From the NCBI RefSeq assembly GCF_014931565.1, contig NZ_CP063353.1:248001-312000 (forward strand): DNA of 64,000 bases, in the 5' to 3' direction. A program made the position numbers and the translations under genes. The notes under the pieces were generated by a model. The model was not told where the DNA came from. It made no database searches and saw only the letters and a list, made by a program, of their open reading frames with translations. Origin of the DNA: Clostridium sp. 'deep sea'. Lineage in GTDB: Bacteria > Bacillota > UBA994 > PWPR01. Shown in pieces: positions 17,901-22,981 of the stretch. The stretch's first letter is position 1. Each line of letters starts with the position of its first letter.

Positions 17901-19029
17901 AATTGATGGAGAGGTAGCAGTTACCTACGTAATAGAGTTAGTAAAAGCAGATGGTAGTAAAGAAAAAGTTAGCGCAATTGCCAAAGATAGCTTAGGTAAA
18001 TATCTAATAACCTATTCAGCAAAAGACAAAAATGGAAACTTGGCAGATACAAAAGAGCGTACTGTAGAGGTAATTGATGATGTAAAACCACAACTAAGTA
18101 TAAACCCAAATAGAATTAGGGTTTTACGTGGAAGAACAGTTTCTAACTACTTATATGGTGTAACAGCAACCGATAATTATAATACAAACGTTACAATAAA
18201 ACATAATGGACCAATTAATACTGATTCTTTAGGTGAAAAAACTGTTGAGTATGTAGCTAAGGATGCCTCTGGTAATGAAGTAAAGGGTACAAGGGTATAT
18301 GTGGTGTATGAATATTATTATCCACCAACACCGCCAGAACCTAAGCCTGAACCTAAACCAGAACCACCAACTCCAGAAACACCTACTGAGCCAGGAGATG
18401 AAGAAATTATTGAAGACGATGAAACTCCATTAGGTGTTGTTGAGTACTTTGATCCTTATATTCATGGTTATGAAGATAAGACATTTAGACCAGCAAATAA
18501 TGTAACAAGAGCAGAATTAGCTGCTATGATTTCAAGAATACTAAAGCTCAATTTAGATGAACCAACTGATATTAGCTTTAGTGATGTAGCAGAGGGTAAG
18601 TGGTATACTAAGTGTATTTTAGCTGTATCTAAGTTAGGGTTATTTAATGTTTACGAAGATGGAACATTTAAACCTAATCAGGCTGCTACAAGAGCTGAGG
18701 TATCATATTTATTCTCACAATACTGGAAATACCTTAACATTGAGGTTAATAATCAGGCTGATTACTTTACAGATATAAAGGGACATTGGGCTGAGGCTTA
18801 TATTAATCAAATGTATAATGCTGGTGTAGTAAACGGATTTAAAGATAAAACCTTTAGACCTGATACTGCCTTAAAGCGAGAGCAGGTTGTTGTTATAATA
18901 AATAAACTTATTGGCAGACCTGTGTTACAGCCAGAGTCACCTTCATTCCCTGATATGCCAAAAGAACATTGGGCATATGGTGAAGTAGAGGCTGCAACTG
19001 TTAGCTTTGAAAGAGAAAAGCAAGAATAG
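8902..19029 (+). CDS. Giant S-layer-homology surface adhesin with Ig-like repeats
   Basis: The protein has 3375 residues, starting after GGAGGTGG. In order: signal peptide (1-33); Thr/Glu/Pro/Asp-rich stalk (about 70-245) of 12-residue EPSTDDEDDEAT-type units; a region resembling beta-propeller blades (about 255-480); a PA14-like domain (about 525-660, with DDGVRFYLDSD and SYFNWGGAGALYFEY); then about 30 Ig/cadherin-like modules of 72-95 residues, typified by GVSAxDxxDG and TYTAxDxxG. Residues 1320-2971 are four nearly identical 413-residue units of five modules each. A Pro-rich linker (PEPKPEPKPEPP) precedes three SLH domains (from about 3180, two with TRAE) and the start of a fourth. SLH domains bind pyruvylated secondary wall polymer. 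The likely role is a long, wall-anchored adhesin. Confidence 0.9.
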   Translation: MQVAKGKKSTKFLALLLCFALIFSNFTSIQGFAETEEVLKITSQQQEDNTNRQTAGIKMPTESTEKNLRQEVTEPPSDTTDGDDDKVTEPNDEDDEVTEPPSENEDDEDDEVTEPSTDDEDDEDDEATEPSTDDEDDEATEPSTDDEDDEATEPSTDDEDDEATEPSTDDEDDEVTEPSTDDEDDEATEPSTDDEDDEATEPSTDDEDDEVTEPSTDDEDDEVTEPPSENEDGEDDEVTEPSSDDQLMTLMMVPQYLTELPSPNINQNAAYFYASDFSGRTVKIFPLKSLENIHHIEQVSGVDSGYTDIASSTGKLYGVSSGICGGLYEVKRGNDKKITDEVYGNALHYDGAGKFYFMKGTILAFYDINNDTVQDVIDVGYYSKGDLAFYNNDIYLLGKRKHNSHRCLLIRITHELNVEVVKYINNNSFGLAVCENNLYVAYDNKVQAINPNTGNYLGEAILVPGLGYIYGLAQANDDSQITYVPGYVYSQHYKINQLPTVSDEQKWRLDSHDIKLGLPVIKKSLTGRNNYTKNSTEAAFLKHVPSVFPDSKSKNAQKIYGYLIPQANITDIRVTTDDGVRFYLDSDLNNNINLSDLLIDKFIVQSKTTYETKVNLSRGTPYLYQISYFNWGGAGALYFEYKSDNHWTRVPANWWHIKLNTAIPFENTPPTIVVNPSKETIFYNNTSYNINHGVTVHDNEQPDLAYQTDDDNFVHGNTGDTEKVYNIKYTAEDAFGKKTEATRKVTILPNQAPVVEVNEPIINIAFKSEFNDSLIMQGVSAKDVDGSVQSLDYNIPIPIDTHQQNTSFIINYIAVDNDGKVGYGTKTVKIGANHKPKLTVPSSIKKILFGAPSINLLEDITATDVEDGNLIDQVVYNPKTIDTQIATTTEIIYTVSDNDGLTSEASRDYEVLNNNPPQLIVNNVTIEYGANFNESDYNNYSVSDVEDDAHALKVKVAYLGKVNTYQPNSYTISYTATDSAGAKVTKDRIVTVVDTKMPTINNEYPTVTIKLGTKYGLNEIMAGVSASDPVDGPLNVTYTGSVNTSIVAQYKITYSAKDFNNNEVTCTRIVNVADKTDPTLTVNPLRIVVLKGDKIDDYFMGVSATDNYDTDVKITKRGTANTNKEGDHKVTYIATDDSGNKTEVTRIYHVNYAPTIITNGVRNVYFGEKINVYSEITTNDQDGTVESVIAEPNTIDSKTVGATIVKYTVTDNDKAVTVGFKTFSVKQNNPPVLTIKRLNPNQLVDTVEYGASFEMFNGVSAKDKEDDKLGFKVEITYDNELDTSKVGIHSIEYTATDSELATDKKIRVIAVIDTNKPTITNKIANVDLLLGDTYNKADILAGVEAKDKVDGVLPSSNISYTIKDKNNQIVSEIKSDLVMNYTITYEAVDKHNNKSNEVTRTVSVKDKEAPVFEAYNNYIVVQQGATIDYLAGIKANDNYDSTVQIKHDGDINTKNPGEYTVTYTATDSSLNEAKIKRTYRVNAKPIINITNPSQEVYYGEQNIDVLAGVTANDSEDGDLTAVIDVDLNTIDSTIVGSKKVTYEVVDKDGAKTIATKTFTVLPNKQPVLTVNAINEPIKFGSKFDTLTGVSATDYEDKKLGLDVDIKFDKKIDTTTAGNQTITYTATDSAGAKVTKSRTVTVAANTAPVITFKNNETVITFEYGVVVTKEMQLNNVEANDNEDGVITDITTDAEAKAYAVGDHIITYTAKDKHDLVGTNSRTMRIKDTEAPVLTNKIANVDLVLGDTYPKAKILAGVEAKDKVDGVLPCSNISYTIKDKNNQIVSEIKSDLVMNYTITYEAVDKHNNKSNEVTRTVSVKDKEAPVFEAYNNYIVVQQGATIDYLAGIKANDNYDSIVEITHDGKINTDSPGEYTVTYTATDSSLNEAKIKRTYRVNAKPIIHIANPSQEVYYGEQNIDVLAGVTANDSEDGDLTAVIDVDLNTIDSTIVGSKKVTYEVVDKDGAKTIATKTFTVLPNKQPVLTVNAINEPIKFGSKFDTLTGVSATDYEDKKLGLDVDIKFDKKIDTTTAGNQTITYTATDSAGAKVTKSRTVTVAANTAPVITFKNNETVITFEYGVVVTKEMQLNNVEANDNEDGVITDITTDAEAKAYAVGDHIITYTAKDKHDLVGTNSRTMRIKDTEAPVLTNKIANVDLVLGDTYPKAKILAGVEAKDKVDGVLPSSSISYTIKDKNNQIVSEIKSDLVMNYTITYEAVDKHNNKSNEVTRTVSVKDKEAPVFEAYNNYIVVQQGATIDYLAGIKANDNYDSTVQIKHDGDINTKNPGEYIVTYTATDSSLNEAKIKRTYRVNAKPIIHIANPSQEVYYGEQNIDVLAGVTANDSEDGDLTAVIDVDLNTIDSTIVGSKKVTYEVVDKDGAKTIATKTFTVLPNKQPVLTVNAINEPIKFGSKFDTLTGVSATDYEDKKLGLDVDIKFDKKIDTTTAGNQTITYTATDSAGAKVTKSRTVTVAENTAPVITFKNNETVITFEYGVVVTKEMQLNNVEANDNEDGVITDITTDAEAKAYAVGDHIITYTAKDKHDLVGTNSRTMRIKDTEAPVLTNKIANVDLVLGDTYPKAKILAGVEAKDKVDGVLPSSSISYTIKDKNNQIVSEIKSDLVMNYTITYKAVDKHNNKSNEVTRTVSVKDKEAPVFEAYNNYIVVQQGATIDYLAGIKANDNYDSTVQIKHDGDINTKNPGEYIVTYTATDSSLNEAKIKRTYRVNAKPIIHITNPSQEVYYGEQNIDVLAGVTANDSEDGDLTAVIDVDLNTIDSTIVGSKKVTYEVVDKDGAKTIATKTFTVLLNKQPVLTVNAINEPIKFGSKFDTLTGVSATDYEDKKLGLDVDIKFDKKIDTTTAGNQTITYTATDSAGAKVTKSRTVTVAANTAPVITFKNNETVITFEYGVVVTKEMQLNNVEANDNEDGVITDITTDAEAKAYAVGDHTITYTAKDKHDLVGTNSRTMTIEDTEAPVIENNLAEKTITVGTEYGDSDILSGVSASDPIDGEVAVTYVIELVKADGSKEKVSAIAKDSLGKYLITYSAKDKNGNLADTKERTVEVIDDVKPQLSINPNRIRVLRGRTVSNYLYGVTATDNYNTNVTIKHNGPINTDSLGEKTVEYVAKDASGNEVKGTRVYVVYEYYYPPTPPEPKPEPKPEPPTPETPTEPGDEEIIEDDETPLGVVEYFDPYIHGYEDKTFRPANNVTRAELAAMISRILKLNLDEPTDISFSDVAEGKWYTKCILAVSKLGLFNVYEDGTFKPNQAATRAEVSYLFSQYWKYLNIEVNNQADYFTDIKGHWAEAYINQMYNAGVVNGFKDKTFRPDTALKREQVVVIINKLIGRPVLQPESPSFPDMPKEHWAYGEVEAATVSFEREKQE
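9235..9570 (+). repeat. 36-bp tandem repeat encoding an acidic stalk
   Basis: About nine units with a 36-base period encode EPSTDDEDDE followed by AT or VT. Variation between units is almost confined to one GCA/GTA codon, pointing to recent slippage or unequal exchange. The product would be extended, highly negative and a potential Ca2+ or glycan carrier. Confidence 0.9.
12859..17814 (+). repeat. Four tandem 1239-bp repeats inside the adhesin gene
   Basis: Units start at 12859, 14098, 15337 and 16576, and each encodes 413 residues (five Ig-like modules). They are almost identical at DNA level. Scattered differences include PCSN for PSSN in unit 2, KINTDSP for DINTKNP in unit 2, and TYKAVD and LLNKQ in unit 4. 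Identity including third positions indicates recent duplication or gene conversion. Copy number could differ between strains or be wrong in a short-read assembly. Confidence 0.95.
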
Positions 19030-19048
19030 AAATATAATAACCTAAATA

Positions 19049-19089
19049 AAAAGGCATAATCAGTAACTATACTGATTATGCCTTTTTTT
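19049..19089 (+). terminator. Strong Rho-independent terminator
   Basis: A stem of about 16 base pairs (AAAGGCATAATCAGT and its complement, AACTA-type loop) is followed by seven T, 20 bases after the adhesin stop codon. Confidence 0.9.
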
Positions 19090-19260
19090 ACATTTCTTAT
19101 GGTATAAAACCCTCTTTACTTTAGTGAAACTTAATGTTACATTAAACAATGTAAACAAATTTTAGCAGTTTAGTAACTGATAATCTAATTATTGATGATT
19201 AATATACCAGATACTTATTAAAAATGAATAGCTAAATTAGCATAAAGGAGAGAATACACC

Positions 19261-19521
19261 ATGCCATTTAAAACAATAATTTTTACTCTATTATTTGTAG
19301 CTGTCACCTATGCTCAAGTTATACTTAGTAGCCATAAAAATAAATACTTAGGTTTAATAATACCAATAATTAATATATTATTTGCGTTAAATTTGACCGT
19401 TGATGAGGTAGTAAAAACTCAGGATTATACTATTCTTTTTATATATTTAATACCAGCAGCGATTAACTTAGCAATTTATTTTTCTTGTAGATGGAAAACA
19501 AGAACAATTTATACTAGCTAA
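19261..19521 (+). CDS. Small membrane protein, unknown
   Basis: The product has 86 residues and an AAAGGAGAG ribosome site 9 bases before ATG. It is almost entirely hydrophobic, with three probable membrane helices (about 4-22, 29-46, 58-75) and a basic C-terminus (CRWKTRTIYTS). I do not recognise the family. It stands alone between the adhesin terminator and the convergent antiporter gene, so context gives no function. Confidence 0.6.
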   Translation: MPFKTIIFTLLFVAVTYAQVILSSHKNKYLGLIIPIINILFALNLTVDEVVKTQDYTILFIYLIPAAINLAIYFSCRWKTRTIYTS

Positions 19522-19551
19522 TTTTGTTTAAAAAATCATATCTAGTAATAA

Positions 19552-20766
19552 CTAATCACTTACCTTTTTTAGGTTTTTAGTTTTAGTATCTTTAGTTAGC
19601 CAGCGATTACCAAATATTTTAATAGCGATTGCTCCTAATGGAGCAGTAATGATAATCGCCATAACTGCTAATGCTAACATAACCTCTCCCGAGGCTATTC
19701 CCATACCTAGTGGAATAGCTCCTATGGCTGCCTGTACAGTTGCTTTAGGGGTATATGCTACTACGCAAAATAAACGCTCTTTAAATGTAAGCTTTGTATT
19801 TAAGGTAGAAATCATTACCCCAATGCTACGGGCCAATAGGCCTAAGGTAATAATTACAATACCTGAAACTCCTGCATTAAGTGCTACAGCAACATCTACC
19901 TCTGCACCTACTAAAACAAACAAAATAATCTCAGCAAATACCCATATTTTATTGAGCGAAAAAGATAGCTTTTTCGCTGTTTTAGGTGTTATTTCTAAAA
20001 TCATAAAACCAATGGTCATTACGCCTAACAGACCTGCTATGGCAATTTCATTTTTTAAATACTCTTCAATAACTACAGTAATAAAAGCAAATCCCAATAA
20101 CACTAAAGTACTTTTAGTTGAAACTAGATTGCTTTTATTAAAAAATTTAGCCAATAAATAACCTAATAAAGCACCAATGCCAACTCCTAAAACAATAGAT
20201 AGAGGAATGCCTAGTAATTGAATACCTAAGTTAACTTTATTACCTCCATATAAGCCTAAAAATGAGCCAAAGATAGTTATTGCAAATACGTCATCTATTG
20301 ACGCAGAAGCTAAAATTAGTGTTGGGATACTCTTATTTGTGCCTATGCCCTTATCCATAAACTTTAACATTAAAGGTACAACAACAGCGGGAGATACAGC
20401 TGCAATAATAAAACCTAAAATACCTCCCTCTACAAAGCTAAAGTTTAATAGATAAATTGAAATAAAAGCGATTGTAAAGCCCTCAAGAAGTCCGGGTAAA
20501 AAACTTAGTTTTAGAGCTGTTTTTCCAACTCGTTTTAAACTTTCTCTACTAATACCTAAGCCAGCTCTCAACAGAATTACGATTAAAGCAATTTTTCTTA
20601 GTTCACCACTTATTTTTATAGTTTTGGGGTCTAACAAATTAAGAGCATGTGGTCCAATTATAATACCGAGTATTAACATTCCTAATAAACCAGGTAGTTG
20701 TAACTTCTCAAATAGGTAGTTAAACAATAATCCCAACAAGATAATAACTGCCAAACTAAAAATCAT
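19552..20766 (-). CDS. CPA-type cation/proton antiporter, fluoride-riboswitch-controlled
   Basis: This 404-residue integral membrane protein has about 12 hydrophobic segments and the monovalent cation:proton antiporter fold (Na_H_Exchanger family). Signatures include GLLGMLILGIIIGPHAL near the N-terminus, AAVSPAVVVPLMLKF, SIDDVFAIT (the Asp-Asp ion site) and GLLGVMTIGFMILE. No C-terminal TrkA-N domain follows. Members exchange Na+ or K+ for protons. The fluoride riboswitch in the leader implies induction by fluoride, so the protein may expel fluoride or repair the pH or ion disturbance it causes. Antiporters of this general kind are among the genes reported behind fluoride riboswitches. Confidence 0.88.
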   Translation of the reverse strand: MIFSLAVIILLGLLFNYLFEKLQLPGLLGMLILGIIIGPHALNLLDPKTIKISGELRKIALIVILLRAGLGISRESLKRVGKTALKLSFLPGLLEGFTIAFISIYLLNFSFVEGGILGFIIAAVSPAVVVPLMLKFMDKGIGTNKSIPTLILASASIDDVFAITIFGSFLGLYGGNKVNLGIQLLGIPLSIVLGVGIGALLGYLLAKFFNKSNLVSTKSTLVLLGFAFITVVIEEYLKNEIAIAGLLGVMTIGFMILEITPKTAKKLSFSLNKIWVFAEIILFVLVGAEVDVAVALNAGVSGIVIITLGLLARSIGVMISTLNTKLTFKERLFCVVAYTPKATVQAAIGAIPLGMGIASGEVMLALAVMAIIITAPLGAIAIKIFGNRWLTKDTKTKNLKKVSD

Positions 20767-20849
20767 AATTTAACCTGCTTTCAATTATACTAAGCTGTTT
20801 ATTTACATTAAATAATACTACATGTTGTTTATGAGTAGTAATTTAAAAT

Positions 20850-20928
20850 ACAAAACTCCTACAGAAACAAACATGCCACTGTAGGAGTCATTAGCTTAAG
20901 CATTTAAGGGCGAACTCCATCGCCACTA
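20850..20928 (-). promoter_or_regulatory. Fluoride (crcB-type) riboswitch with terminator platform
   Basis: Read on the minus strand from about 20926, the leader contains GGCGATGGAGTTCGCC, then AAATGCTTAAGC, then TAATGACTCCTAC, the conserved pieces of the fluoride aptamer. GGAGT in the first loop can form the known pseudoknot with ACTCC. That ACTCCTACAG strand can instead pair with CTGTAGGAGT (20855-20864) to make a 10-base-pair terminator followed by TTTGTATTTT. Aptamer and terminator are mutually exclusive, giving a fluoride-ON transcription switch. Confidence 0.88.
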
Positions 20929-20933
20929 GCTGA

Positions 20934-20962
20934 AGTATAGCATAAAACCTAAGTTTGAACAA
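20934..20962 (-). promoter_or_regulatory. Promoter of the fluoride-riboswitch transcript
   Basis: On the minus strand TTGTTC (20962-20957), a 17-base spacer and TATACT (20939-20934) place the start close to 20927, immediately before the aptamer. Confidence 0.65.
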
Positions 20963-21101
20963 TATTGTAGGTATAATTTTTACACAGATAAGTTATTGTA
21001 TTATAATTTTAATTACGCACTATTTAAATTAGCAAGATAATACAAGACTATAGTAGATAGTTCCACTATCATAAACAGGTGGTTACAAGGAGGATTACAT
21101 T

Positions 21102-21977
21102 TTGAAAGCTAGTTCACAAGGAACTTATATTCAAAGCATCAATAACGTAATAGATTATATTGACAAAAATATTCAAAAGAAATTGAGCCTAGAGCATTTA
21201 GCTAAAATAGCTGGCTTTTCAAAATACCATTTTCACAGAATCTTTAGTGCTTATATGGGTGAAACCTTAAACAATTTTGTAATGAGGTTACGGGCAGAAA
21301 AAGTTGCTAATATACTGTGTTGTTACCCTCATAAATCTTTTACAGAAATAGCTTTTGAATGTGGCTTTGCGGACTCTGCTGCCTTTACTAAGGCATTTAA
21401 AAGAAGGTTTAACTTAGCACCCAATGAGTGGGTTAAGCAAAAGCGAAGTGTTGAAATACAGCTAAATAAACCTGCTATGCCTATATTTAATAATATCCAT
21501 GATATATTCATATCAGCTAGTGTTGAAAACTTACCATCTTATACTATTGCTTATGTACGTTATATTGGAAAATATGCTGGTGATGTTGAGCTTTTTACTA
21601 ATCTTTTTAATCAGCTTGCTGAATGGTGTATGCTAAATAAAGTACCCTATCAAACATCAACCTCGTTTTGTCTATATCACGATAGTATAAAGCTAACCGA
21701 TGTAAATAAGCTTAGAGTAACAGTTGGGGTAGAGGTAATGCCTAATGTTGAGGTAAACAACAAAATTGGTAAGCTAGTTATTGAAAGTGCTAGATATCTT
21801 GTTGCAAGTTTTAAAATAAACGAAAATCAATATGGCTACGCTTGGAGATATGTTTTTGGATATTTACTTAATGACTTTAATGTAAAGCCTGCTAGTAAAC
21901 CAAGCTTTGAAATGTATAAACCTTGTTCACTTAATAATGGGGAGCATTATGTAAGTATATGTGTTCCACTTCAATAG
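21102..21977 (+). CDS. AraC-family regulator with GyrI-like sensor domain
   Basis: A TTG start after AAGGAGG gives 291 residues. The N-terminal ~110 residues are the double helix-turn-helix of AraC proteins (LSLEHLAKIAGFSKYHFHRIFSAYMGE and FTEIAFECGFADSAAFTKAFKRRF). The rest is a GyrI-like small-molecule-binding domain (LPSYTIAYVRYIGKYAGD at its start). This architecture is common in regulators of drug or stress responses. It is 11 bases ahead of the trmO-like gene and probably cotranscribed with it. The effector is unknown. Confidence 0.88.
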   Translation: MKASSQGTYIQSINNVIDYIDKNIQKKLSLEHLAKIAGFSKYHFHRIFSAYMGETLNNFVMRLRAEKVANILCCYPHKSFTEIAFECGFADSAAFTKAFKRRFNLAPNEWVKQKRSVEIQLNKPAMPIFNNIHDIFISASVENLPSYTIAYVRYIGKYAGDVELFTNLFNQLAEWCMLNKVPYQTSTSFCLYHDSIKLTDVNKLRVTVGVEVMPNVEVNNKIGKLVIESARYLVASFKINENQYGYAWRYVFGYLLNDFNVKPASKPSFEMYKPCSLNNGEHYVSICVPLQ

Positions 21978-21988
21978 GAGGATTTAAT

Positions 21989-22852
21989 ATGTCTTGCACT
22001 ATCAAGCCTATCGGAAGTTTACAAATAACACGTAACGTTATAACTGGTTTAGTAAATGAAAAATATCAGCCGGCACTAAAAAAACTTGAGCTATTTAGTC
22101 ATCTTTTATTAATTATAGATAATCCTAAAAATAACGATAAAGAGAATACGCATTTCCATAACAGCGCTATTTATATTCTAACTGCGCAAATAGAAAACAT
22201 TACAGATAATAAAATTTGTTTAAATGCAACTGTGAACTTTAAGGGTAAATACAATATTTATGATATTAAGCCATACTTTCCTTGTGAGGATAGAGTGTTT
22301 GAGGCAAAGATTACTGAGAATACTATTTACCAAGAAAGCTTAATAAAAAAATTAATAAACAAACAGCTAATTCAGCAATCTAAAGAGCTAAAGATAAAAG
22401 GTTATATTCAAAAGAATCAAGATGGATATTTTTTAGATTTATCTCAGTACCCAAAAGATATAATAGAACAGTATAGTAAGTTTTCACATTTAAGAGTTAT
22501 TTGGCAGTTTAGTAGATTTAGTAAGGATAAACATAAAAGAGTTTTGTTAGTGAATCCTCCGTATGAGAATGCCCCTAAATCAGGCCTATTTGCAACAAGA
22601 TCTCCAGTTAGACCAAACCCTATTGCTATAACTGTAGTTAAAATAAAAGAAGTAGATATCTTAAATAAACTAATGGCTGTAAGTGATTTAGATTCATTTA
22701 ATAATACCCCCATATTAGATATAGTTCCGTATATACCCCAAAAAGATTTTGTAGAGAGCTTTTTTGTGCCTAGCTATTTAGCGCATTGGCCTAAGTATTT
22801 TCAAGATATCAAAAAAGAGTTCAAGATTCAAAAAAGGTTCCTAAGTATTTAG
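21989..22852 (+). CDS. TrmO/TsaA-type tRNA N6-methyltransferase family protein
   Basis: ATG 21989 lies seven bases after AGGAGG and gives 287 residues; an in-frame ATG at 21959 lies inside the previous gene without a ribosome site. It opens with IKPIGSLQ and carries the family hallmark GLFATRSPVRPNPIAITVVKI near residue 200. TrmO methylates N6 of threonylcarbamoyl-adenosine-37 in tRNAs using SAM. The protein is longer than the usual ~150-230 residues because of extra sequence between the N-terminal strand and the signature, so its substrate may differ. Confidence 0.75.
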   Translation: MSCTIKPIGSLQITRNVITGLVNEKYQPALKKLELFSHLLLIIDNPKNNDKENTHFHNSAIYILTAQIENITDNKICLNATVNFKGKYNIYDIKPYFPCEDRVFEAKITENTIYQESLIKKLINKQLIQQSKELKIKGYIQKNQDGYFLDLSQYPKDIIEQYSKFSHLRVIWQFSRFSKDKHKRVLLVNPPYENAPKSGLFATRSPVRPNPIAITVVKIKEVDILNKLMAVSDLDSFNNTPILDIVPYIPQKDFVESFFVPSYLAHWPKYFQDIKKEFKIQKRFLSI

Positions 22853-22975
22853 CTCGGTTATTAATAACCTTGGTTCAAGATAGCTCGGTTATTAATAAAG
22901 ACAAAGTTCAAATACTGAAATTGGATCAGTATAGAAACTGACAAAGTTGCCTCACGATCTTAGCTCGGTTATTAA
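22850..22975 (+). repeat. Three short repeats before the UvrA-like gene
   Basis: TAGCTCGGTTATTAATAA occurs at 22850 and 22881, with a shorter copy (TAGCTCGGTTATTAAAA) at 22961. The first copy provides the stop codon of the TrmO-like gene. The spacers share GACAAAGTT and GGTTC-type pieces. The last copy sits exactly where the UvrA-like gene should have its ribosome site and start, and supplies an in-frame TAA. The origin is unknown. Confidence 0.7.
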
Positions 22976-22981
22976 AATATA

